A DNA stretch of 64,000 bases from assembly GCA_903871545.1 (NCBI GenBank), contig CAIQHG010000012.1:1-64000 (forward strand), written 5' to 3'. Numbering within the stretch: position 1 is the first letter of the stretch; each line of letters opens with the position of its first letter. The notes under the pieces are model-generated. The model saw nothing but the letters and a program-made list of their open reading frames with translations, had not been told where the DNA came from and did no database searches. Of this stretch, positions 43,214 through 51,777 are shown in pieces. This DNA comes from an uncultured Burkholderiales bacterium (GTDB lineage: Bacteria; Pseudomonadota; Gammaproteobacteria; Burkholderiales; Burkholderiaceae_C). The translations under genes were made by a program, and so were the position numbers.

Positions 43214-44553
43214 GACTCACTCCAAATCAATTCAGCTTGGATCCATTTTTGCTCTATGTATCCATCTAAGACCTCAATGCGCGCTCTTTTCTCAGAGCGA
43301 ACACTGCATCCACCTGCTGGACCTGACAAAGTCAATGCATACACCTCATCCTCTACGCTTTGAGCGGCGAATGAGTCATCGCAAACAGCAGATATATGAA
43401 CCCTTACCTCCACCGGTTCTGCTGTCAAATCACGTGAGCACTGGCCTAAGACGGAATTAACACCTACCAAATCTATTTGGGCCTCAATACCAAGCCAGTT
43501 GCTTACTCTACGGCGCAACACGTCGCTAGCAAATTGTGCACGCATTAAAGCCCCAGTGCCCGCATATCCGATTTCAATGTCAACTGTGAAACCGGGGTGC
43601 TCCACAAATCCGGCAACCTTCAGCGTGGGTGGAGCCCCTTTAGAGCAAGCTCCGTACAACATGATTTGATTTGACGCGGTCTGCTCAAACCTTACATTTG
43701 AGAAATCAAGTATTAAATCTGGAGTGATGTAATGCGCAGGGTTATGTACCTCGTAAAGCAATTGTAAAGTGCAGGTGAGCTTGTCAACAATTCCAGGCAA
43801 ACCAGGGACAAGGCTAATTTGCGCATGCCCATCTTTAAATATCTTTGCAAGAGGATACCCCAATGCAGCATACTCCTGCGCGCTCAAAGGGGGTGGCTTT
43901 GTATTCCCAGCAATCGGCTCGTAATTACCGCCCGTCAATTGCCCCCCGCATTCAAGCAAATGCCCAACCGTTAACGCACCGGCTAATGCATCACCTTCAT
44001 TATCCAAATGGGCAAGCGCAGGCGCAGCAAAAATAGCAGAATCTGCAACTCGGCCCGTTACAACCACATCAGCGCCTTCTTCAAGTGCCTTAGACATCAT
44101 TTTGCATCCCAAATAAGCATGTGCGCCAAGTAAATTAGCTTGACCGTCAATGGGTTTGTTCCATTTGATGTGCTGAGTTAAACCCATCACATCATCACCA
44201 ATCATCCCAGCGATTCGACGTTTTTTATAGCCAAGTTCATTTGCCAGACGGGCTATTTCCTCACCAGCGCAGGCCGGATTAGCCGCACCAAGATTTGAGA
44301 TGATGCGGCAGTTTTTTTGAAAGGCCTCTGGGAGTAGAGGCGTCAAACGAGTTCGCAGGCGAGGATCAAAGCCTTTTTTTGAATTCTCTTTTCGCAACTT
44401 GATCGCTGGGACTAATGTCCTCTCAGCCAAGCACTCCAGTCCTAGTGAGTCTATGAGCCCTGATTTAACAAGTGCCACAGCTGGGTCAACTCTATCGCCT
44501 GCGAAGCCAGCCCCAGAGCCTATACAGGTTATGGGTTTTTGGGATTCATTCAT
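43210..44553 (-). CDS. DUF1446 / AtuA N-terminal-domain protein
   Basis: A 447-aa DUF1446 protein, the larger half of a split AtuA. Family segments are ITCIGSGAGFAGDRVDPAVAL, ISNLGAANPACAGEEIARLA, MSKALEEGADVVVTGRVADSAIF and APPTLKVAGFVEHPG. The combination of acyl-CoA synthetase, AtuA halves, hydratases and an acyl-CoA dehydrogenase resembles the logic of the terpenoid atu cluster of Pseudomonas, but no biotin-dependent carboxylase is present. It differs clearly from the DUF1446 protein at 26468, which lacks this partner and has DUF4387 instead. Activity unknown. Confidence 0.83.
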   Translation of the reverse strand: MNESQKPITCIGSGAGFAGDRVDPAVALVKSGLIDSLGLECLAERTLVPAIKLRKENSKKGFDPRLRTRLTPLLPEAFQKNCRIISNLGAANPACAGEEIARLANELGYKKRRIAGMIGDDVMGLTQHIKWNKPIDGQANLLGAHAYLGCKMMSKALEEGADVVVTGRVADSAIFAAPALAHLDNEGDALAGALTVGHLLECGGQLTGGNYEPIAGNTKPPPLSAQEYAALGYPLAKIFKDGHAQISLVPGLPGIVDKLTCTLQLLYEVHNPAHYITPDLILDFSNVRFEQTASNQIMLYGACSKGAPPTLKVAGFVEHPGFTVDIEIGYAGTGALMRAQFASDVLRRRVSNWLGIEAQIDLVGVNSVLGQCSRDLTAEPVEVRVHISAVCDDSFAAQSVEDEVYALTLSGPAGGCSVRSEKRARIEVLDGYIEQKWIQAELIWSES

Positions 44554-44556
44554 GAT

Positions 44557-45273
44557 TTATAAACCCATATAAGAGCGTTGGATATCGGCGTCGATTAAGA
44601 GCTCTTTAGATGCTCCGCTTTTTCGGATCTGGCCTTGCTCAAGAACGTAACCTCTTTCAGATAAATCAAGTGCGTTACCCACATTTTGTTCAACCAATAG
44701 GATTGAAACTTTTTTAGTTTTCACCAACTGTTTTATCAATTCAAATATTTTCCCAACCATGATAGGGGCTAACCCAAGAGAGGGCTCATCCAACATAAGG
44801 AGTTTAGGGTTCGCCATCATTGCGCGTGCAACCGCGCACATTTGACGCTCTCCTCCTGACAAACGTCCTGCCAACTGATGGCTGCGGTCTGCAAATAAGG
44901 GAAACAATTCAAATACTTCCTCCAACTTACGTTTCATATCATGTCGTGCAGTGGAATGATAAGCACCTAGCTGAAGGTTTTCTAAAACAGTCATGAAGGG
45001 GAAAAGACGCCCCCCCTCCGGTATTAGAACCAATCCCTTAGCAGGACAATCGTGCGCTGGCACATTCGCAATGGATTGATTCTCAAATCTAATCTGCCCA
45101 GCATTTATTGAAAGATGTCCCGCGATGGTCAATAAAAGAGTACTCTTCCCCGCCCCATTTGCGCCTACAACTGAGACTATCTCGCCTTCGCCCACATACA
45201 AGTTAATGTCTCTCAAGACTGTAAACTGACCGTAACCTGAGCTAAGGTTATCGACTCTTAGGATCTTTTCCAT
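44557..45273 (-). CDS. livF: Liv-type ABC transporter ATPase, second system (LivF-like)
   Basis: ATPase with Walker A GANGAGKSTLLL, signature LSGGERQMCAVARAM, Walker [14 protein letters not shown] and the family-typical VEQNVGNAL. The ORF track begins 27 codons upstream inside livG; the ATG at 45273 (MEKILRVDNL) has a GGAGGG site and gives the normal 238 aa. It overlaps livG by 16 bp. The neighbouring AtuA-N gene starts four bases after its stop, linking transport and catabolism in one transcript. Confidence 0.9.
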   Translation of the reverse strand: MEKILRVDNLSSGYGQFTVLRDINLYVGEGEIVSVVGANGAGKSTLLLTIAGHLSINAGQIRFENQSIANVPAHDCPAKGLVLIPEGGRLFPFMTVLENLQLGAYHSTARHDMKRKLEEVFELFPLFADRSHQLAGRLSGGERQMCAVARAMMANPKLLMLDEPSLGLAPIMVGKIFELIKQLVKTKKVSILLVEQNVGNALDLSERGYVLEQGQIRKSGASKELLIDADIQRSYMGL

Positions 45274-46019
45274 TTGTGTCCCTCCCCCAGATATGCAGTG
45301 ATTACTTTGGGTGAATTTAATATCTCGCTGGCCGAGCCTTGAGCAATCAAGCACCCTCGATCCAAAACAATTACTCTTTGGGAAAAAGCTCTAACAACTT
45401 TTAAATTGTGTTCAATAATTAAAAATGTCTGTCCCTCAGAGTGCAATTGATTCAAAAGATCAATAGATTGAGACACCTCGCTTTGGTTTAGTCCTGCCAT
45501 TACCTCATCAAGCAACATAATTTGAGGATCCAAAGCCAACGCTCTTGCAACCTCTAGGCGTCTTCTTTGACTGAGCGTTAAATCCCCTGCCTTAACAGGT
45601 GCAAGTTGCAAAAGGCCTACTTTTCTAAGTAAAGAGATCGCTTTTTCCTTTGCCCGCTCCATGTTTGATTCGCGCATGAAAGCGCCAATCATGACGTTTT
45701 CCAATACATTGAGTGCAATCAAAGGTTTTGAGATTTGAAATGTTCTCCCCATTCCAAGTCGAGCTCTCTCGTGCGCACCTAAGCTATTGATGGTCTTGCC
45801 ATCAAAATTAATCTGTCCATGGGTGGGTTGCAATTGCCCGGTTAGTAAATTAAAAAAAGTCGTTTTACCCGCCCCATTGGGACCAATAATACTAACAATT
45901 TCACCCTTACTCACTGACAAGCTGACACTGTCTACTGCTTTTAAACCAAGAAACTGCTTAGTCACATCTTGCACTAGTAGCAAAGGCGAAGGCGCGCTTA
46001 AATCTTGCGAAGTTTCCAT
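45258..46019 (-). CDS. livG: Liv-type ABC transporter ATPase, second system (LivG-like)
   Basis: ATPase of 253 aa. Walker A is GPNGAGKTTFFNLL, Walker B is IMLLDEVMAGLNQSE, and the switch His is in LIIEHNLKVV. The signature region reads LTLSQRRRLEVARAL, again the relaxed LivG form. The start codon overlaps the livM stop by one base (TAATG). It pairs with the LivF-like ATPase next to it. Confidence 0.9.
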   Translation of the reverse strand: METSQDLSAPSPLLLVQDVTKQFLGLKAVDSVSLSVSKGEIVSIIGPNGAGKTTFFNLLTGQLQPTHGQINFDGKTINSLGAHERARLGMGRTFQISKPLIALNVLENVMIGAFMRESNMERAKEKAISLLRKVGLLQLAPVKAGDLTLSQRRRLEVARALALDPQIMLLDEVMAGLNQSEVSQSIDLLNQLHSEGQTFLIIEHNLKVVRAFSQRVIVLDRGCLIAQGSASEILNSPKVITAYLGEGHKWKRS

Positions 46020-47122
46020 TAAGTTGCACCTCCCCCCGGTCTTACACTCATCGGTGTAGATTTTTTTGGTTTTTTATTTTTACCAAACCTTTCTTGAAAT
46101 AAACCGTAAATACCCTTTTTCATAAATAGGGCTGCCAATACCATTAAAAATCCAAGCACGGCTAAGTTAGATCCAGGCAAACCATTTGAGAGCTCCGTTC
46201 TTAAATAATTCTCAAAAGGAATGATTAACGCAGCACCTAAGACCGGGCCGGCTATAGTTCCAATTCCCCCGATCAAAGAAAGAAGCGCAAATTTAACGCC
46301 AATATCTGACATGGTGAACAGTGTCGGCGGGTCTATATAGCGCAGGTACATTGTAAATAAGGTACCCCCCATTGAGGTCAATATCGCACTTATGGCCATG
46401 CCACTTAACTTGACGCCCAAGACATTTATTCCACAAGCCCGGGCGCAATCCTCATCCTCTCTAACCGCAAGCAAATAGTATCCCAATCTGCTGTACCTGA
46501 CCAGCACGGAGACTCCAACGCTAAACGCAGCAAACCCGAACATCAGATAAGCATAGTAAGAACGTTCAGTAAAGATCATGTTGGCAAAACCCGCCTTAAA
46601 CGGAATCATCAACCCTCTTGGTCCGCCCGTTAGACTATCAAAATGATTAGCCAATACAAACATCACCTCATTAAAGGCCAAGGTCGCAATTGCAAAGAAT
46701 GGACCCCTTAATCTAAAAGTTGGCCACGAAATTAAAACCGAGACCAAACCAGCTATCAGTGCTATTGGGACAATACTTATCCAAGGAGAGACTCCGTAGT
46801 TGATAAATAAGGCAGCAGTCATGTAGGCACCGATACTAAAAAATACGCCGTGCCCGAGTGAAAATTGCCCACCGTAACCTCCGATAATATTCCACGCCAC
46901 CGCCACTCCGCCCATCAAATAGGTAAACGCAACTATGTTGATCCACTGGGGGTACTGAGCCAATAGCAATGCAGGCAAAAAGAGCAGCGCCATGCATCCA
47001 ACGTATTTGAAACTCAATGATTTGGGTGTTTCAATCAATTGGGAAGAGTCCACATCTATTGTTTGCTCAAGTGATGAGACAGTAATTGGGACAGTATCTA
47101 CAGTGTGTTCAGTTTTGTTCAC
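46019..47122 (-). CDS. livM: Liv-type ABC transporter permease, second system (LivM-like)
   Basis: Permease of 367 aa with a longer polar N-terminus than its paralogue at 19269. The core IIGGYGGQFSLGHGVFFSIGAYMTAAL is present, then the coupling segment SRLGYYLLAVREDEDCARACGINV and LIGGIGTIAGPVLG. The start codon is GTG, overlapping livH by 14 bp. The basic Lys-rich C-terminus is probably cytoplasmic. Confidence 0.9.
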   Translation of the reverse strand: MNKTEHTVDTVPITVSSLEQTIDVDSSQLIETPKSLSFKYVGCMALLFLPALLLAQYPQWINIVAFTYLMGGVAVAWNIIGGYGGQFSLGHGVFFSIGAYMTAALFINYGVSPWISIVPIALIAGLVSVLISWPTFRLRGPFFAIATLAFNEVMFVLANHFDSLTGGPRGLMIPFKAGFANMIFTERSYYAYLMFGFAAFSVGVSVLVRYSRLGYYLLAVREDEDCARACGINVLGVKLSGMAISAILTSMGGTLFTMYLRYIDPPTLFTMSDIGVKFALLSLIGGIGTIAGPVLGAALIIPFENYLRTELSNGLPGSNLAVLGFLMVLAALFMKKGIYGLFQERFGKNKKPKKSTPMSVRPGGGAT

Positions 47123-47999
47123 GAAAACCTACCTCCTCCGCTCCGACCATACCGAGTAGTCCGCTTGGGCGAACCATCAATACAATCAAAAAAATCATAA
47201 ACCAAACTGCACTTCGCAAAACCGGATCTATATAGTATCCCGCGAGTGCCTCAACAACACCCACAATTAAACCTCCGAGATATGCGCCCCAAACGCTTCC
47301 CAGTCCACCTAGAACCACAACCGCGAAGGCGGCCAAAATAAAGTTCCCCCCCACCCCTGGGGTTATTGAGTAGATAGGTGTAAGCATCGCTCCTGCAAAA
47401 CCTGCCAAAGTAGCGCCAATCCCAAAGGTCAGTAAATAGGTGCGCTCTACATTAATCCCCATCGCCCGAGCAGCTAGTTTGTCCTGAGTAACCGCCCTAA
47501 TAGATTTGCCTGTTAAGGTTTTATTCAAAAATATATGCAACCCAATCGTTATAAGCGTTACAGAAAAAAAGACAATTAACCTTACAACGCTTAAGTTAAG
47601 CTCCCCTAAGCTGAGTGACCATCTACTGCTCTCACCCCCGATGCTGTAGGCCTCTCCCTTTGTAATCATCAACATGATGTTTTGAAACATCATCAACAAC
47701 CCAAAGGTGGCAAATATTTGCATATTTGACTCAGCTCTTAAGGGTTGAATCACAAAGCGCTGAATCACTATCCCTACCAAACCAACCAAAGGAGCAACTA
47801 CTAAGAAGGAAAGGTAGGGACTGATATTGAAGTGGTTGTAAGCAAAGTAACTTCCGTACATCCCCAGCATCACCAACTCACCTTGTGCAAAGTTAACAAT
47901 TCTCACCACTCCGAAGATGAGATTTAGGCCAATACTGACGAGACCATAAATGCCACCCAAAAGCAGTCCGATGATGAGAACGTTAAGTATTTGATCCAT
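47109..47999 (-). CDS. livH: Liv-type ABC transporter permease, second system (LivH-like)
   Basis: Permease of 296 aa with the family opening LIIGLLLGGIYGLVSIGLNLIFGVV and FAQGELVMLGMYG, the coupling helix GKSIRAVTQDKLAARAMGINVERT, and GGLGSVWGAYLGGLIVG. It follows the binding-protein gene after 47 bp; this gap lacks the strong hairpin seen in the first Liv operon. Confidence 0.9.
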   Translation of the reverse strand: MDQILNVLIIGLLLGGIYGLVSIGLNLIFGVVRIVNFAQGELVMLGMYGSYFAYNHFNISPYLSFLVVAPLVGLVGIVIQRFVIQPLRAESNMQIFATFGLLMMFQNIMLMITKGEAYSIGGESSRWSLSLGELNLSVVRLIVFFSVTLITIGLHIFLNKTLTGKSIRAVTQDKLAARAMGINVERTYLLTFGIGATLAGFAGAMLTPIYSITPGVGGNFILAAFAVVVLGGLGSVWGAYLGGLIVGVVEALAGYYIDPVLRSAVWFMIFLIVLMVRPSGLLGMVGAEEVGFREQN

Positions 48000-48046
48000 C
48001 GTGAGGCTATATTTAATTGAATTACTAAAAAAGTATTTATTAATAT

Positions 48047-49348
48047 TTACTGTTTACGGGGTAAGTTCTTAAGCACGACGCCCGCTGGGGTTGCCTCCTT
48101 AGGAAAGACAGTTACCATCTTGCCCGCCTGCCATTGGGCAGTTGTAAAGTTACTTCTGACGTTTTGTAATTTGTTAAATTTTGCACCGTATCCTGAGGGG
48201 TAGGTACTCTCTGGCACATCCATTTTCTCTGCGACTGCGCGCACTTTATCAACATCAGTACTTCCAGCGGTTTTTATAACATCAAATAAAATCATAGCGC
48301 CAGAATAGGCTGCCATGCTCTGGGGGGCTAATGGCTCTGCGTTATATTTGGCGCGGTAAGCTTTTAGATAAGCCTTTGATCCTGGACCATAAACCTCAGA
48401 GATGTCGTATTTAGGATATCCAACAACCAATAGACCTTCCATAAAATCCGCTCCTAAAGCGTCCAAGGTCTCTTTTGTATCCCCTGTGCCTACAAAAACA
48501 ATGGCGGGGGGTTTGACGCCCTGGTCTCTGATGGTCCTTAGTAGCAGCGAGCCATCTGGGACGTAGCCTGTTTGCAAAAGCACATCTGGGTTTGCTTGCT
48601 TGGCTCTAAGAACAGAATCATTCATATCAATTGATTTCGCAGAATGCGCACTCATAACTACAACTTTAGCGCCCAAGGCTTCTAAAGAGATTTTTTGCGA
48701 GTTTGCGATAGAGGATCCGTAAATTGAGTCCTCGTTCTCAATCCAAATTTTAAGATCCTTCATCTCTTTTTTAAGCGCTGGTGCAACGATGTACTTAATA
48801 GTGGCTACTGAGGTGGTGGAGAAGGCCGCGCTATCGGGGCCACTTCGAATGAAATTTGGCAGTCCTCTATCAATCAAATTTTGAGCAACTGCGTTGGTCT
48901 CCCAGTAGAGCTTGTTATACCTAGCCGCGGTATCGCTTGCAGTTAAGGAGATGGCACTTATATAAGTACCCATAAAGAGGTCAACTTTGTCGTTGTTTGC
49001 GAGTTGTTCGACTGTTGCAATTCCCTGCTGTGGGGTTGAGGCGTCGCCGCGAATCAACTCGACTTTCTTCCCAAGTAGCCCCCCTTTTTTATTTATTTCT
49101 TCAACTGCTAATTCGTAGCCTCTGGTCACCTCTGTGCCGTACAGCGCCATGGGACCGCTGTAGGGATTAATAGCCCCAATTTTTAAATTTTGTTGAGCGC
49201 TCGTAAAACTTGAAAAAGCAAATAAGCCTGACAACAACACTGTGTGCAGTGTCGCTCTTAAACCCACTTTCAAACTCTCACGCAACCCTGTTGCAGTTGC
49301 GCTGGAACTTGGAGGCGTAATCTTTGGATTGTTCATTATTTTTTTCAA
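48047..49348 (-). CDS. Periplasmic substrate-binding protein, second Liv-type system
   Basis: Peripla_BP_6 receptor of 433 aa. A basic, polar N-terminal stretch of about 30 residues precedes the hydrophobic signal segment (LRATLHTVLLSGLFAFSSFTSAQQ). The mature protein begins LKIGAINPYSGPMALYGTEV and includes GTYISAISLTASDTAARYNK. A TTG at 49348 has an AAAGGAG site at proper distance, whereas the ATG four codons later is too far from it, so TTG is kept. The ligand is presumably the organic acid degraded by the surrounding enzymes. Confidence 0.88.
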   Translation of the reverse strand: MKKIMNNPKITPPSSSATATGLRESLKVGLRATLHTVLLSGLFAFSSFTSAQQNLKIGAINPYSGPMALYGTEVTRGYELAVEEINKKGGLLGKKVELIRGDASTPQQGIATVEQLANNDKVDLFMGTYISAISLTASDTAARYNKLYWETNAVAQNLIDRGLPNFIRSGPDSAAFSTTSVATIKYIVAPALKKEMKDLKIWIENEDSIYGSSIANSQKISLEALGAKVVVMSAHSAKSIDMNDSVLRAKQANPDVLLQTGYVPDGSLLLRTIRDQGVKPPAIVFVGTGDTKETLDALGADFMEGLLVVGYPKYDISEVYGPGSKAYLKAYRAKYNAEPLAPQSMAAYSGAMILFDVIKTAGSTDVDKVRAVAEKMDVPESTYPSGYGAKFNKLQNVRSNFTTAQWQAGKMVTVFPKEATPAGVVLKNLPRKQ

Positions 49349-49403
49349 CTTAATCTCCTTTAAAAATAGTCTTTGTTAAGCCTTGACTTTTTATTTGCAC
49401 AAT

Positions 49404-50195
49404 TTATAAAACACCAATTTCTCTACCAACAGACAAAAAGATACCCCCACCCGCTATGCCTCCATCAACAGGTATGTCCGCACCTGTGATGTAGTTTGAT
49501 TCTGGGCCTAGCAAGAAATACATTACTTTTGCGATTTCATCGGACTGAGCTTTTCTTTGCATTGGAATGATTTTGTCCAAAGCCTGAACCAGATCGGGTC
49601 TGTTTTGAATCATTTCAGTATCTACAACACCAGGCATGATTGCGTTCACTCTGATTCCCTTTGAGGCCAACTCAAGGGAGGCACTTTTGGTTAAGCCTCG
49701 CATCGCCCATTTGCTGGTGGTGTAGGCAGCGGAGTAGTATCCGGTGAGTCCTACGATTGAAGATACATTAAGGATAGAAGCTCCTTGCGACATGAGGGGC
49801 GCCAAGTGCTTGATCCCCAAGAATGCACCAGTTAAGTTAACGCTTATCACTTTCCCCCACTCGTCTAGTTGAGTTTGAGTAACGGTTTGACGGCTACCTG
49901 TAATGCCTGCATTGTTTAAAAGACCAAATAAAGAGGCTTGCGTCTTTTTTAGTATCTCAACCATTTTGATCCACGAAGACTCAAAGGAAATATCAAGGTC
50001 CAGGCAGTGTAGGGTGCCTGGTTTGCCTTTTGCGCTGTCTTTCAAAGCAGTCCAACTTCGTTGCTCAGTATCAAAATAGTCCATCACAAAAACATGGGCA
50101 CCTTGCTCGAGCAGCATTAATGCTAAGCTTGCGCCTTGTCCTCTGGCGCCTCCAGTGATCACAACAGATTTATCAAACCAATATTTTTGTAACAT
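49404..50195 (-). CDS. Short-chain dehydrogenase/reductase
   Basis: Classical SDR of 263 aa. The cofactor motif reads VVITGGARGQGASLALML, followed by an Asp at the end of the second strand (VFVMDYFD), which favours NAD. LLNNAGITGSRQ, the Ser in ILNVSSIVGLTG, the Tyr-Lys pair in YTTSKWAMRGL and the C-terminal GADIPVDGG complete the family pattern. It is 55 bp downstream of the binding-protein... strand order places it just before livK in transcription. It probably oxidises a hydroxyl intermediate of the pathway. Confidence 0.86.
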   Translation of the reverse strand: MLQKYWFDKSVVITGGARGQGASLALMLLEQGAHVFVMDYFDTEQRSWTALKDSAKGKPGTLHCLDLDISFESSWIKMVEILKKTQASLFGLLNNAGITGSRQTVTQTQLDEWGKVISVNLTGAFLGIKHLAPLMSQGASILNVSSIVGLTGYYSAAYTTSKWAMRGLTKSASLELASKGIRVNAIMPGVVDTEMIQNRPDLVQALDKIIPMQRKAQSDEIAKVMYFLLGPESNYITGADIPVDGGIAGGGIFLSVGREIGVL

Positions 50196-50227
50196 TTTTT
50201 GAGATGGATTTTGTTGCTTGGATTAAT

Positions 50228-51310
50228 TTACTGTTGAGCAATTTTTGCGCCGTCTGCAATACGCCTGTAACGCTCTGTTTCTTGCTTTTGAAATTCACGC
50301 ATCTCACTGGGGCTCAAATTAAGAGGGGCTGAACCGATGGACTTAATAAAATCATCCGTCCCCTTGGTCAACACGATTTTGTTAATTGCATCCACCAACC
50401 TGCCCGTTACCCCCTCAGGTGTTTGAGATCTGACATAAAGGGAAGTCCATGAATAGTTCACATAATTGGGATACCCACTCTCCTTCACGGTGGGTATATC
50501 CGGATAATCAGGATGGCGGGTCTCCCCCGTTACAGCTATGGCCCTTAATTTGCCAGCCTTCACCTGGGGCATGGCAGCAATCAAATCACTTACGGCCCAG
50601 TCCAATTGATCGCCCAAAATTCCAAGAAAAGTCTCGGGCGCGCCTTTGTAGGGAATATTTTCAAAATTGATGGAAGCTTCAGATGAGAACCATGCTGCAG
50701 ATAAGTGAAACCCGGCCGTGTAAGTGCCTACATTTAGTCCATGTGGCTTTGCTTTGGACGCGCTGACCAAATCATTGATTGTGACGATTTTGGACTGCGG
50801 GTTTGATACAAACACCATCATCCCTCTTGCCAAACCATGAAGCGGTTTAAAGTCTTTAAAAGGGTCGTAGGGCAAATCCTTAACGATGACGGGATTAACC
50901 GACAGATGTGTGTTGGTGCCTAAAAAAATAGTATATCCGTCTGCAGGCGCTTGTTTTACGGCCATCGCTGCAATGATGCCATTACCCCCCGGACGATTTT
51001 CAACAACCACACCGACACCTAAAGATGCAGCCAATTGTTCCGCAAAATAACGCGCCGTGGTGTCTGAGCCGCTGCCCGCGCTGGTTGGAACAATCATTTT
51101 GATGGCGTGCAAAGGAAAATCATTACTCTGAGCAAGGGCCATATTTTGAGTTGTGAACTCCACACAAATAAGTGCTGCTGCCCATAAACAGAATTTAAAA
51201 AAATAATCCACAAAACGCAAACCAAAGACAATGTGCATTTGGCGACAAACATAACCCTTTTTAGTCCCAAGTGAGACTGCAGCAGCGTTATCGTTATTTG
51301 ATTTTTTCAT
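50228..51310 (-). CDS. TctC/Bug-family periplasmic binding protein
   Basis: Second Bug receptor of this operon, 360 aa. The signal segment (FKFCLWAAALICVEFTTQNMALAQS) is preceded by an unusually long polar N-terminus; an internal ATG at 51238 (MHIVFGLRF) would give a more normal leader. The mature part has IKMIVPTSAGSGSDTTARYFAEQL, VVVENRPGGNGIIAAMAV and ADGYTIFLGTNTHLSVNP. No TctA/TctB permease is present. Bug proteins without permeases may act as extracytoplasmic sensors or use permeases encoded elsewhere. Confidence 0.86.
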   Translation of the reverse strand: MKKSNNDNAAAVSLGTKKGYVCRQMHIVFGLRFVDYFFKFCLWAAALICVEFTTQNMALAQSNDFPLHAIKMIVPTSAGSGSDTTARYFAEQLAASLGVGVVVENRPGGNGIIAAMAVKQAPADGYTIFLGTNTHLSVNPVIVKDLPYDPFKDFKPLHGLARGMMVFVSNPQSKIVTINDLVSASKAKPHGLNVGTYTAGFHLSAAWFSSEASINFENIPYKGAPETFLGILGDQLDWAVSDLIAAMPQVKAGKLRAIAVTGETRHPDYPDIPTVKESGYPNYVNYSWTSLYVRSQTPEGVTGRLVDAINKIVLTKGTDDFIKSIGSAPLNLSPSEMREFQKQETERYRRIADGAKIAQQ

Positions 51311-51345
51311 GAAGAGTTTGTTCCGTGAATTGGCATAAATGTCAA

Positions 51346-51762
51346 TTAATGGGGATCAAAAGGCTCAAACCTTGGAACCTTAAACTCACCCTCTTGCTGG
51401 ATCACCAACCTCAGGGGCTGATCTATTTGGAGGGTTTCAGCGTCCTGGATATGGATGACGTTGCTGAGCAAACGCGGGCCCTCCTCTAATTCAACGACGG
51501 CAACGTTATAGGGCAGACGGCTCTCAAATGCCTTGTGGTATGCAATGTGAAAAACCACCCAGCTTATTAATTTTGCTTTGCCGCTGGCCGCTTTCCAAGA
51601 CAAGTTATCCTGCAGACAGTTTGGACACTCAGAGCGGGGGGGCAAAAACGCATGCTTACAATGCGCGCAGCACTGATAGCTTAGGACGCCCTTTTTCAGA
51701 CTCTCCCAATAAGGGGCAGTCAATGAATTAATATGAGGCAAAGGAATTTCGGTTGAGTCCAT
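51346..51762 (-). CDS. DUF35 zinc-ribbon/OB-fold acyl-CoA-binding protein
   Basis: A 138-aa protein with an N-terminal rubredoxin-like zinc ribbon (CAHCKHAFLPPRSECPNC) and a C-terminal OB fold (KLISWVVFHIAYHKAF, YNVAVVELEEGPRLLSNV). DUF35 proteins form complexes with thiolase-like Ltp2 aldolases or with hydratase partners in steroid side-chain degradation, supplying acyl-CoA binding. Here it directly follows the thiolase-like gene after 15 bp, with an AAGGAG site, exactly the pairing known for those complexes. Confidence 0.88.
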   Translation of the reverse strand: MDSTEIPLPHINSLTAPYWESLKKGVLSYQCCAHCKHAFLPPRSECPNCLQDNLSWKAASGKAKLISWVVFHIAYHKAFESRLPYNVAVVELEEGPRLLSNVIHIQDAETLQIDQPLRLVIQQEGEFKVPRFEPFDPH

Positions 51763-51777
51763 AGTCTATATATCTCC

